Assembly: GCA_023014485.1 (NCBI GenBank)
Contig: JAJOZX010006156.1
Span: 90,001-154,000 of the forward strand
Length of the DNA stretch: 64,000 nt
Reading direction: 5' to 3'
Origin: Bathynomus jamesi
Taxonomy: Eukaryota; Arthropoda; Malacostraca; Isopoda; Cirolanidae
Part shown: in pieces, positions 31,076-42,580 of the stretch
How the letters are laid out: every line of letters begins with the position of its first letter
Numbering within the stretch: position 1 is the first letter of the stretch
The notes under the pieces: model-generated
Told to the model about the DNA's origin: nothing
The model's database searches: none
The model's input: the letters and a program-made list of their open reading frames with translations, nothing else
Translations under genes and position numbers: made by a program

Positions 31076-31239
31076 GAGCAATTCGCGATGCGACTTCGAG
31101 TTACCGTTACGCCTTATGGATCATTGGAGGGTTAAATAGTTTAGTTTTTTGTTTGTGGATGATGATGCCTCTCGCAAAGAAATATGACAGGAAGAAACAA
31201 AATGATAAGGTAATGAAGGGTATGAAAGACTTTTCGTGA
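31076..31239 (+). pseudogene. Pseudogene exon 5
   Basis: Acceptor TTACAG, then AIRDATSSYRYALWIIGG and WMMMPLAKKYDRKKQNDK to a TGA at 31237-31239. It is nearly identical to exon 5 of copy 2. Confidence 0.85.
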
Positions 31240-32045
31240 AGCTACTCAGTACTCACTTTCTTTCAGCCACTCTCTACCGTGCGGACGTTTTTTCTGAGCT
31301 CCTTAAAGTTTAATTATTTGTAAAGTGAATTCAAAGTGAAACAGTGTAGTTATTAGCATTACTAAAATAAAAAATAAATTGAAAATTATTTATATTAGTG
31401 TTAAGTAATTGTATTTAATTTAGTTCCTCTTAAATATTAAAGTTAAATATTCTTACGTCACTTTCAGCATGTGGTTTTGTAGAGTCGAAAATTTAAAAAC
31501 AAACCGCGTTTCCGGTTAAAGTAATAAGGGTGGCACACAAGGGTGGCACGAAGCGGGTTAAAAATATAACAGCTTGAAAACTCATTTTTCCAATGTGTGG
31601 GTGGGGGAAAGTGTGTTCCAAGAGTCACTTGAACTCGAGCATTGACAAGGTGAGGGGACGGATGAACCCAATTGAAGAACTAGCAACGGGGAGCGAACGC
31701 AGAACCTCGCTACACAAAGTCTGACATTGATACCACTGAGATACCTGGAACTCTGGTTAAAATTGTAGTTTTTAAAACAGACCGCACTATAATCTCAATA
31801 GAATTTTGGAAAAAATTCGCAAAACAAAAAGTGAGTCAGACCACGCTTGTACAGAATTTTATACTCTTTTCTGAAATCGAGGAAAAGCAAGTCATTGTCC
31901 ATAAATTTACAAAAATGCCACAGTTATAAAAATTTTGAGCTTCACATCCAAAGCTAGTGAGACCAAATTTGTGAAGTTGCCCTCACAATGTAAGTGGTTC
32001 GTAAGCTTAAATTAAAGATTAAGTTTTCTCTGTCTTAAAAACTTC
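31240..32045. other. 3' flank of pseudogene with tRNA-SINE
   Basis: Homologous to 62231-62790. A minus-strand tRNA-like stretch at 31640-31755 has CTCAGTGGTATCAATGTCAG (A-box-like) and GAGGTTCTGCGTTCGC (B-box-like), and is also present at 62430-62540. An additional 31380-31560 segment is missing from copy 2. Confidence 0.6.
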
Positions 32046-32639
32046 GACTGAGCGAGACATAGGCCTATGAGATGGCACTTTACTAGGGGGGGGGAACATT
32101 TGCCCTAAAAATTTTCAGAGTGCCCTGATTTCCGCATAAGCACTATGTGTAGCATAAAATAACACAAAGGTTAGAGTATGAGTAATATATATTAAAGCCT
32201 TTTTGATATAAAAAACATTACAATTTACAAAAATGAGATAAAATTTTGCTACAACATTTCTAAATGACAAGCAAAACTACGACATTGCAGTTGATATAGA
32301 ATTCAGTAAGTCCTCAACTTACGTTTTAATTTTTAACTATAAGTATAGTAGCAAGTAATTAATCAAAAAAAAAAGGCATGTCAGGAAAAATCTGCCCTGA
32401 AAATGCTCAATATTTGCCCTGAAAATGCTCAATTCCCTGGTCCTGGGGGGGGGGGGGTCTGCTGGTCCCCCTGACCCCCCGCCTCATACGTCTATGGAGC
32501 GAGAGACATTAGTTCCACCCACTTTACGCGATCCAGCCAATCATAACAGGGGACTGAGCGAAAGATATTTGTTACTCCGCTCAACTCCGCGCAGTTTTTA
32601 TTTATAGATAGATAATAATACATTTAGAAATCCTGTAAA
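32046..32639. other. Repeat-like stretch with G and C runs
   Basis: It begins ACTAGGGGGGGGG with TTTGCCCT repeats (32100 and 32395-32425) and ends in GGGGGGGGGGTCTGCTGG. Paired TGCCCTGAAAATGCTC repeats suggest a small degenerate transposon, but no family could be assigned. Confidence 0.35.
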
Positions 32640-35600
32640 TGTATTGTACACAAATATACAAGGCCTCTATACTGACCATGTAGACTGCAAATTACAATAC
32701 TTAAAAACTTAGCTATGGAAACCAGCAGAGATATCATATCCCTAACGGAATCACACTTATATAAATGCGAAAAAGGCTGTGACAACTGCATGGATATTAC
32801 TGAAATAGCAATGGTGGATTACAATATATACAGAGCAGATAGGGTTGGTAGACGAGGAGGAGGGTGTTGTATCTACGTGAAAAACACAAACATGTGAGGT
32901 GAAGGTAAGCAAATCAAACAGCACAGTCGAAATTATTATTTTAGAAGTAAAAGAACTGAACCTAACCATTATGAATGTCTATAATAGACCACCAAACACC
33001 ACAAAAAGTTAATTACAATTCATTACAAACGAAATAGAAAATATGTTAAAATTACTTGAAACTCTAGCAACAAATATTTTAATTTGTGGAGATTTTAATT
33101 TCCCATTTATAACATGAAAAAAACTAACGAATTATATATGTTTCATGGTAGCATTACAAAAGATGATGGAACCAGAGCAATAATGTTATTACTGTAGATG
33201 TTATGGAACATTATGCCCTTACCCAGGAAATCTGTGAAGCCACTAGAAAAGAGAACGTTTTAGATTTAATTTTGACACATAACAAAGCGATAATAACCAA
33301 TAAGCGACCCCGTGTAAAGATGGGATAATAAGCTGCGGAAGAAGAAGAACAAAGAGATAATAATAAATAAAAAGGTAACGCACACAAATTTCTCTGACCA
33401 TAACCTAATCGATATGCAATTGAAGTTAGCACCCAGAGGTCCGAAAACGCACCCCAAAAGTCAGGAGGAATATTTGAAGGTTTAAATATAAATTCAAAGA
33501 AAGTAAATTGGGAATTGCTACTTCAGGAGAAGACCCCAGAAGAAATACTATGTATAGCAGTATAATAGAAACTTAAACTAAATCTATTTTACTGAAACAT
33601 GTTCCAGAGAGAGAAAAGAAAAAAAGAAAACGTAGCAAGCTCGAAAGAACAATCAGGACACTATTTAGACAACAGAAACAAACCGTAAAACATCTCCACA
33701 GATGCAGAACTGATGCAAGGCGACTCAAACTAGAGAAAAAAACTATGCAAAATAAAAAGGGACCTAAAACAAGCATTCATGCATAAGACAAACGAGGAGG
33801 AAAACAAGATAACAGAAAACATAAAAAATAACCCAAAATACTTCTACACGTTTGCGAAAAGAAAAGTGCAGTGTAAAGAGAGTATTGGTCCTTTGATAGA
33901 CGGGGAGGCCGAATACACAAATGACCCAGAAAAATTAGCGAACTGCTCAAGAAACAATTTAACTCTGTGTTTAACACTCCTAGTCCGAGAAGAAAGTAGA
34001 AAACCAGATAAATTTTTCGACATTGCTACAAATCAGCCAAGAACAAGTTCAGGCACAAACCTATTAATAGACTTAGAGTTCTCGGAAGGAGATGTAATTA
34101 AGGCTCTATCACAAATGCGAGACAATTCGTGCCACGTTTCTGAAGAAATGTAAAGAGAATATTGCCAAGCCGCGATATTTACTATGAAGGAAATTACTCG
34201 ACACAGGACAAATTCCACTTCCATTAAAGAACGCGAACATTGACTCCTTATTTAAAAGTAGTAACAGAGCAATACCCAAGAATTATTGGCCAGTAGCTCT
34301 CACTTCCCACCTTATAAAGTGCTTTGAACGTATAATTAGAAGTAAAACTACTTACTACCAGTGGTGGGCACCGTTAACCAAAAAGTTAACTTCGTTAGCC
34401 GCTAATCCGTTAACCAAAAAGTTAACTTCGTTAACCGTTAATCCGTTAATTCGTTAAACATGTAACGGAAGTTACCGATAAACCGTTAACGTTAACTTTT
34501 ATTATAAAAAAAATGAAAAACACAATATATATATAATTTAATTTTCCCTCTTCTTCTCGTTCTCCATTTTGTCCATGAGATGCATGTTGCCCTTCGTGAA
34601 AATTAGCATATCAAAGTTTTCATCAGACAGGGATGATCTCTTGGCCCTCAGGATGTCCTTGCCCATAGAGAACAAATGCTCCACTGCAGCACTGGAGGGG
34701 ATGGCTGTGTTGAACTTGATGAACAAGTCCACCAACACTTGCTCACCCAAGAAGGCAGCATCTGTCAGCAAGTCCTTGGAGTTGGTCTCCAGCCAGGTCT
34801 TGACCAAGTTCTGGGCCTTGCCCTTGAGTGACCTGTGGCTTCTGCTGCTCTCTTTTGTCTGGATGACAGCACTGAAGAAGTCATCCTCCTCCTCCTCCTC
34901 GTTGTTGCTGCCCACTTCGTTGGACTGCTGCTTCATGGCCTCCTCGACTGTACCCTCCATGCTTTTCCTCACCCTGGCGACCTTGGTGTTGTCATACTTG
35001 TCCAACCAGATGAGGCGAAACCTGGGATGGAAGGCAGCAGCCAGCTGGCATTCGTCATCCTCCAGGAGGGGTCCAAACCTTTTGTCGATGCCTGCCAAAA
35101 GTGATCTTACCTGATCAGTTTTATGGTTCTTGAAATGTATCAAGGAGACTACTAATAAGGTACTCACAGACATATTATAAATATACATGACTTACTTGAC
35201 AACGATTATTTTTAAATATTCACTAGCACAAACATGTTGCGCAAGAGACAGACTGCAAATGAAACGAATGTAGTTATTTGTTGTAATTGTTACATATATA
35301 TTATTGAAAGTGCCTTAAAATGCTCGTGATATTTCTTGAAAGAAGTTGAAACATTCAACTCAAATGACAAATCTTTCCGCCTGATTTTACAGTCGACCAT
35401 GTTTTGCTCAAACCAATGCCATAAATAACTACCATATTTGGTAAGACACAAATTGTGGCGACGGAAACAAATATATCGCCTGATTTTGCACTGCGGAAAT
35501 GGAAATTCGTTCATCACTATTAACAGTGGCGGATTAATTGCGCACCTGCTCAGCACTGAAAATAATAGAAACTTTTAAACGTTTATTTATGAATTTTTTG

Positions 35601-36890
35601 GGTTAACGGACTTGAGTTAACGGAAGTTAAATGTAACGGAAGTTAATTAGTCCGATAATGATTTTCAAAGTTAACTTAAAAGTTAAATCGTTAATGAAAA
35701 AGTTAACTTCGTTAATTAACGATTAACGGATTAGCGGTTTGTGCCCAGCTTTGCTTACTACCTACAACAAAAGGACTCATACAACCCAAATCAACATGGC
35801 TTCAGGACTGGAAGATCATGCCTATCACAGCTATTAGACCACCAGGAGAAAATATTGGAAATATTGTGTCGAGGACAAAACATAGATGTAATATATACTG
35901 ACTTTTCTAAAACCTTTGATAAATGTGACCATGGAATTATAGCACACAAACTTAAGAATACGGGAATTACTGGAAAGCTAGGAGGATGGATATTTAATTT
36001 TCTGACTCAAAGAACGCAAAGAGTGGTAGTAAATGAAGTTAAATCGGAAGTATAAGTCGTGAGCTCTGTCCCACAAGGTACAGTATTAGCTCCTTTGCTG
36101 TTCATAATAATGATTGCAGACACTGATGCAGATATTAATGACAGTATTGTATCATGTTTCGCAGATGACACAAAGCTATACTGGGAAATATTGAACGAAG
36201 GTGACATGGAAAAATTACAAAACGACATTCAAACATTATTCAAATGGGCAGAAGACAACACTATGAAGTTCAACGAAGAAAAAGTCCAACTTCTAAGATA
36301 TGATAATAACAAGGTGCTACAGAATAAAGGGTACAAAACTCTGCAAGCCAAACAGATAACAACAAATCCATAAGTCAGGGATCTTGGAATAATAATGTTG
36401 TCGGATGCAGAATTCAGAAAGCAGTATAACATCAAAATTACAACAGCTAGAGGAATAATAGGAATCATCTGGAAGAGCTTCCGTAGCAGAAAAGCAAACA
36501 TCATGCTCAAATTATGGAAGAGTCCAGTCCTACGGTACACAATAGTATGCATATGGAAAATACTCGAGGGTTTTGTCCCTAACCTTAGAAATGAAATAGA
36601 AACAAACTGGAATGAAAGAAGAGTCAGATTTTGTACTGTCCCAGCTGCGGTGGGACAGGAGGCCATGAAAACGAGGATGGAAAATACTCTCCGAATACGA
36701 GACCCAAAGCTTTTAAATGCCTTGCCAAAAAGAAGAGAGGAACCTCCAACATATGACCTGAATAATTTCAAGAACCAGCTGGACAGATTCCTACGCGAAG
36801 TCCCTGACTAGCCATGCGTGGCTGGGTACGAGAGCAGGAGTAGATCATGCAAATGAGGTGAGATGCTGCAGAGGGATCGCCCTCATAAAG
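32640..36890 (+). mobile_element. Non-LTR retrotransposon, decayed, split by hAT
   Basis: The parts appear in order. An endonuclease start (SLTESHL..YNIYRADRVGRRGGGCCIYV) is at 32730-32880. A linker with EEENKITENIKNNPKYF lies at 33780-34150. After the hAT insertion comes reverse transcriptase, with NQHGFRTGRSCLSQL, TDFSKTFDKCDHGIIAHKL, SVPQGTVLAPLLF and SCFADDTKLYW (35741-36373). The C-terminus (FKNQLDRFLREVPD) ends at 36811 and a short 3' tail of ATAAAGTA units at about 36885. It has many frameshifts and is dead. The same family occurs at 44022-45058 and 47885-48700. Confidence 0.88.
34359..35753 (-). mobile_element. hAT element inserted in the non-LTR element
   Basis: It starts CAGTGGTGGGCACCG and ends GTGCCCAGCTTTG, flanked by perfect 8-bp duplications CTTACTAC. 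A minus-strand ORF (34538-35188) encodes the C-terminal part of a hAT transposase: KRFGPLLEDDECQLAAAFHP, an acidic EEEEEDDFF stretch, and AIPSSAAVEHLFSMGKDIL with RAKRSSL (dimerisation domain). The catalytic N-terminal part is absent, so it is non-autonomous. The TTAAC-rich subterminal repeats resemble those of 22224-23010. Confidence 0.92.
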
Positions 36891-37504
36891 TACCATAAAG
36901 TAAGTATAAGTATATATATTGTCGTGTATGATATTTTGTTTTAATAAAGATAATAATGTCTAATAAGAATTTAATAATGTTTTGTTGAATAAAGAAGATA
37001 ATAATGCTTAATAAGAAATTTAATGATGTTTTGTAGGTAAATAAGAATTAAATAATGTTTTGTAGGAAATTAAGAAATATAAAATGTTAGTTGGCAACAC
37101 CCAAAATGTGCCCAGGCTGGAGACTGAAGTCATGCCCCAAATCAGTCCTCGGGCTGGGATTGTTGCAGTCAGGTGATTCTCGTTATTAATGTTATTGTGA
37201 TTCTAAAATATTTTATTGTGCCTCTCTCCGCGATAAAATGTTAACGGTAATTCGGCACTCGTGTTCCCCTGTTTGTTCAAAATGTTTCAGCGCAAATAAA
37301 AAGCAAAAAATAGTAATAATTGTGTGTAATGTAATTTATCATCGGTTCCTCGCATTGTTCAAATTCTAATGGCGGTCCCGGCTCAAGTCGTCTGTCCACT
37401 TCCGTATAAGACGGTGAAACGAGAGTAAAAAGCGAGAACAGAAGAAAAAGCTATAATTAAAAAGGCCAATAAGAAAGAAAGATTTTTTCACTGCAATATA
37501 TATA
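36891..37504. other. AT-rich stretch with degenerate repeats
   Basis: 36925-37090 has about four degenerate copies of an AATAAGAATTTAATAATGTT-type unit. No gene or transposon was recognised in the remainder. Confidence 0.55.
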
Positions 37505-38525
37505 CAGGGTGTCCCATAAGTCTGGAACCATAGGGCAAAATGATAAAAACGGCAATAAAAACGGCTTTTATTCACAGAACGTGTTCAGTGTGTCCACCAT
37601 TATTATTGATACACGAATGCAGACGAGATATCCAGTCAGCAAACACACGGCGAATGGTATCAGGAGTGATGGTGTTACATGCGTCGATGATGCGCTCCCG
37701 CAAATGTGGAGCACTCTGCATTTTCTCCGCGTAGACCAACGCCTTCTAGTGACCCCAGAGATAAAAATCCAACGGGGTGAGATTGGGGCTCCTCGCCGGC
37801 CACTCCATAGGCCCTCGACGTCCCATCCAATGACCAGGGAATTGTCAGTGCAGCCACTCTCTTACCCGGATGCTGTAATGGGTAGGAGCACCATTCTGCT
37901 GGAACCATGTTGGGAAATCCCCATCTGTGTTCAAGACACTGGGGAATGCTTCCTCGTTGAGCATACGCAAGTAGGCGTTTCCTGTCACAGTGTCATCAAA
38001 AAAGAAGGGGCCTATGATACGCCGATACGGTCTTTCCAAATGCCACACCATACCATCACACGAGCGACACCTTGTTCCTTTAAAGCAGTAAACCAGTGAG
38101 GGTTGTCTTGCGACCAGTAGCGGGTATTCCGTCGGTTCACCTCACCATTTACGTAAAAAACAGCCTCATCACTGAACAAAATGGTGAACAGGAAATTGGC
38201 ATTTTGAGCACATTGTTCCGTAGCCCATTCACAAAATTCCATCCGTCGGTGGATGTCCTCGGAGGTCCACTGCGTGGTTTATCTCCTATGGATCCTGTTT
38301 CCCTGAACTTTGCTACAAGTTTGCCGACACAGCTGTGTGTTATCGGTGCGCGGTCTGGATGCAATCTGTTAAATTCCTCAGCGACCTCCCTCTGACTCCG
38401 ATTTCCTACGAGCAGAATTACCTGGATGCGTTCTTCCTTCTCAAAGACATCATGGGCACTTGCATAAACGGAAAAACATGAATTACTTATTTTACCCTAT
38501 GGTTCCAGACTTGTGGGACACCCTG
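37505..38525 (-). mobile_element. Tc1/mariner-superfamily element, decayed
   Basis: The ends CAGGGTGTCCCATAAGTC and GACTTGTGGGACACCCTG are flanked by TA on both sides, giving a length of 1,021 bp. Minus-strand fragments, from N- to C-terminus: VAKFRETGSIGDKPRSGPPR (HTH/hinge), FLFTILFSDEAVFYVNGEVN (first Asp region), PTWFQQNGAPTHYS (second Asp replaced: QNG where QDG is usual) and RRGAPISPRWIF. Several frame changes make it inactive. Confidence 0.88.
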
Positions 38526-39452
38526 TAGATATACTCGTGTATATATATGTTAACCCCTCCGTCTATGACCTGGGTTGGTTCGAAGTCGACGGGGGTTCTA
38601 GTTAGGAGGCAGCAACGGATTTGTTATTTGCAGTAGTTTCTTCTATACCACTCTCCGAGTTCTTCTATAGTGACTCGGAGGATTCTGAAAGGCTTATTAA
38701 ATTCTCTGAGGGTCCCGGTTTCTTCTTGTAACGTATCGGGAGATTTTAATGACTAAGTTCTCAGAAGAGAGCACGGCTCGAAGGAGAAGATAAAAAAAAC
38801 TTTCTTTTACTGTAATTTACTGCTAAAATGTACAGGTAGTGCTCAGCCTCGTAGTCTAATTCAGAATTTACAGGGGCAGAGGTTCGACCTCTTTCGACCA
38901 TGGCTCAGGCCGGAATTTAAAAGGGAGGAGGCCCTCGGCCTCCTCGAGGAGGGCTCCAACCTCCTCGCTCAAGGGCTGCTAAGACAGGAGTGATTGAATT
39001 TACAATACAAGAATTAATTAAGTCTAAATTTTTAGGGGTGTGCAGTTGAAGGTTAAGTTCCCCCTTTAACTGGAGATCTAAACACTTCTTGGACATTAAG
39101 CATAATTTTAACACATATCAGAATTTTGAAAGATTCCAAAATAAAGCGAAAAACTAAATAACAAAAATAATAATAATAATAATAATATCGCCGAGTATAC
39201 ATTCCTAAATGGCGACATAATGTCGGAGTACATTGTAATTTTGGTTTATTACAACCATGATTATAATTACCAATTAATTCACATTCGCTTAATTATCGTT
39301 AATTACAGTTTCATTAAAGTATATTACTTACATTATATTAAATTATTACAGTTAATTACATTTAAACAGTTAACTATAGTTTTTTACAGTGTTACATATT
39401 TATAGACAATTAGGATGTTATGAGTATAGCACAAAGTACATGGGCACATACG

Positions 39453-39509
<57 letters not shown>

Positions 39510-40513
39510 GGCACACATAATAATGTTTTATGATTAGAAGCAACAAAAGAGAAGGTGTCGGGCTCAGAAGCTCCCTTTTGGCGAGTCAGCGGAGTTCGAA
39601 CACCTTGAATCAGCATGAATGAGCAGCTTGCGAGAGGTGAACGCACTTAAAATAAAAGTAAAAATAACACATGTGGACGTATTTACATGTACGTAACTAT
39701 GTACGTAATCATGATCATCAGGGGACATACGAATGCACAAAGTATTGTACACATATCGGTACGTAACACAATAGGTTGTGTGCGTAATATAGACACGAGT
39801 AACATGGACTGATAGGTTGATAGGGCATCAGTAGACAATAGGTAGGAGAATGAATAAGTATAAAATTAATAAAGGATAACGGTCAAGATAAGATATGGAC
39901 GTGTGGATGAATATGGTCGAATAATAATATTTATACTACTAACACCAGACAGGACACAACATATAATAATGACTTATAGAGAATGAAGTTTTTATTATTA
40001 TTAAAGAATTTACCATACATTAAATACGAAAGATATCCACATACTAAACACGTGATTCAGCATTCAAGGTATGGAAACGTGGAGAATTAAGTTACTTATG
40101 ACTTCATAGTTTTATCAAATTATGCAATACGTTAATTCATAATTAATACGCCATAGTTATTTAATTCGTACGTACACTACAAGTCATTATTGGGAGAAAT
40201 TAGAAGAAACGAATTAGAGAAATACAGTAATGAAAGGTTTATAGCCATTGTACAAAGAGTGGTGAAAACTATTAACTACTTATACGAGTATACAGTAAAT
40301 ATTAAGGAATATTGAAAAATGAAACAATTCACCAATTACATATTTGGCAAAAAATAGAAAGCAAATAAAAAATTTATCCAAACTCGCGTTAGGCGAATTT
40401 GGTTTTTATGTAAAAATGAATATTTGAATATAAAAATTATATAAATATAAGTATATAAGAATATACAGGATTTTATAAAGATTATATAGGAATTATTCAT
40501 TGTTCATTTTTAC

Positions 40514-40545
<32 letters not shown>
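38526..40545. other. AT-rich region, mostly unrecognised
   Basis: 38550-39100 has a GC-richer block with a GGAGGCCCTCGGCCTCCTCG hairpin (38925-38946), perhaps an LTR remnant. (AT)n runs are at 39458-39505 and 40516-40545. No gene was seen. Confidence 0.5.
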
Positions 40546-40548
<3 letters not shown>

Positions 40549-41510
40549 AAACACAGACCGTGCATGGAACAAGGAACTCTTCTGGGAAAATTAAATCCAC
40601 TATAGTCCGAATAAGTAATGGTAAATGACAAATACCATAGTTTTTTTTCCTTTTTCATGATTTTAGCCCGACGTGGGCAACGGGTCTCTCGCAGAGAGAT
40701 CCCATAAATATAGCTTCCCTCACCAGCTATCTGCAAAGCAGACAGGATCCAGCTTTGGGACGTGGATCTAGGGTTTAAAGCAAGCCTAGATCCCTACACT
40801 CAGAACCTCTATATAAGTAAAAGACTCGTTGCATTCACGTCGTGTTGAATAAATCAAAGAAAAAGGGGGTAACTATTGTATTTTAGCCAAAAAAAACCAA
40901 AACTTAAACCTCAACCGGGACATTGAGCGTCCACTTTTCAAGGCACGAAACACGTCCGTTTAGTATACACAAACTCAGAATGGTTCCCTGAGAACATTAT
41001 ATGTTAACACAGACCGTGCATGGAACAAGGAACTCTTCTGGGAAAATTAAATCCACTATAGTCCGAATAAGTAATGGTAAATGACAAATACCATAGTTTT
41101 TTTCCTTTTTCATGATTTAGCCCGACGTGGGCAACGGGTCTCTCGCAGAGAGATCCCATAATATAGCTTCCCTCACCAGCTATCTGGTGAATGCAACGAG
41201 TCTTTTACTTATATAGAGGTTCTGAGTGTAGGGATCTAGGCTTGCTTTAAACCCTAGATCCACGTCCCAAAGCTGGATCCTGTCTGCTTTGCAGATAGCT
41301 GGTGAGGGAAGCTATATTTATGGGATCTCTCTGCGAGAGACCCGTTGCCCACGTCGGGCTAAAATCATGAAAAAGGAAAAAAAACTATGGTATTTGTCAT
41401 TTACCATTACTTATTCGGACTATAGTGGATTTAATTTTCCCAGAAGAGTTCCTTGTTCCATGCACGGTCTGTGTTTAACATATAATGTTCTCAGGGAACC
41501 ATTCTGAGTT

Positions 41511-41516
<6 letters not shown>
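40546..41516. repeat. Rearranged LTR-like repeat, direct and inverted copies
   Basis: A unit starting ATGTTAAACACAGACCGTGC occurs at 40543-40838 and, in part, at 41001-41188. It then occurs inverted at 41187-41490. The unit has a TATA-like CTCTATATAAGTAAAAG followed by GAATAAATCAAAG (AATAAA), as in LTR promoters and polyadenylation signals. The copies meet head to head at 41187. Confidence 0.7.

Positions 41517-41575
<59 letters not shown>
41517..41575. repeat. (AT)n microsatellite
   Basis: A pure AT run of about 58 bp at the end of the inverted LTR-like block. Confidence 0.95.
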
Positions 41576-41579
<4 letters not shown>

Positions 41580-42379
41580 TGATTACGAATGATCTTCCCG
41601 ATTTTAAACATTTATTATGAAAAACTAAAAGCCACAGCGAAAAGCAAGATATACAAATAAAGAAGAACTCAAAATGTTTCATTTACCAGCTATCGAAGTT
41701 CAATATGAGCTCCTTTGTAGCTCTTTTTGAGGTTACAACCTTCCTGTGTGAGGAATTGTCTGATTGTTAGATCGGGCGTTCCGCCGAATATTATGTAGAA
41801 TTTTCAATTTATAAATATGGGATCAAAATATCGAGGAATAATTCATTCGGAAACTAAGAAATAAGCGGTTATACATTTTATTTAAACTTACACTTAAAAG
41901 GTTTTTAATTATTAATATTTTGAACCTAATCAGTTTATCATCCATTTTTATAATACTGATTTTCCTATACTTGAAAATAAATGTTATTGACTGATATAGA
42001 TGCGATAAATATCTATAAATAAACCCTAAAAACCGCACAAGTAAGTTATTTTGTTGACTCAGTTAACTATTACATCCAAAAGTGCGTAATACTGAAGAGC
42101 GCTTCGCTAAGTGAGTATGTCAATAACACTCACACATACAATTACTTGCAATCTTGCTCAGTCAAAAATCTCTCAAGAGAGTCCATGAAGTTCATTTAGC
42201 ACTTCTACGTTGTTCTCATAAGTTTGTTAACTGAAATATATGGGTAAATATCAGTGATACAGTGATATATAACCATAACAACAGGTATAAAATTTACCAC
42301 TATCCAGAACGGTTGAGATAAAAATAAAAATAAAAACGTTTTCAAATTGAAACAATAAAACGAGTAAATTAATTAAAAA
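41576..42379. other. 5' flank of the intact transporter gene
   Basis: From about 41795 it is homologous to 23185-23783. The start of similarity (TAAATATGGG..TTCATTCGGAAACT) gives the left breakpoint of the duplication. No convincing TATA box was found close to the start codon. Confidence 0.6.
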
Positions 42380-42580
42380 ATGAAGGAGAAAAATTATTCC
42401 TCAAAGAATGAATCGGCCATAAACAATTCTAAACTCCTCTCTGAACGTGTGAACCTAAATGAAAATCTCAGCAATAACAAGCATGAAAAAGAAGAAAAAA
42501 CTAGCAAACCCAAGATACAGTTAGTTCCCCCAGATGGAGGGTGGGGCTGGGTAGTTCTAGCTGGGTGTCTCATAACCACG
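42380..42580 (+). CDS. Transporter exon 1
   Basis: 67 codons, from the ATG to LITT, ending in phase 0 before GTATGT. It holds the charged cytoplasmic N-terminus and TM1 start with DGGWGW. Confidence 0.88.

Larger units (their letters stand above)
23784..31239 (+). pseudogene. Monocarboxylate transporter-like pseudogene (copy 1)
   Basis: All five exons of the intact copy at 42380-62230 can be located: 23784-23998 or so, 25676-25941, 26731-27535, 27722-27913 and 31076-31239. Exon 1 has indels that shift the frame and create a stop before the DGGWGW motif. Exon 2 is shifted after VGWII-equivalent codons and stops. Exon 3 carries several indels (for example after FAAIILNQAAIGALF). Exons 4 and 5 remain open and read nearly like copy 2. 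A jockey-like non-LTR cluster has inserted in the last intron. Splice sites are still mostly GT..AG. Loss of function is inferred from the accumulated frameshifts. Confidence 0.88.

Noticed and set aside
34569..35114. 181-codon plus-strand ORF
   Set aside because: It is antisense to the hAT dimerisation domain and mirrors its codon pattern.
37509..38099. 196-codon plus-strand ORF
   Set aside because: It is antisense to the Tc1/mariner transposase fragments, whose motifs are on the minus strand.
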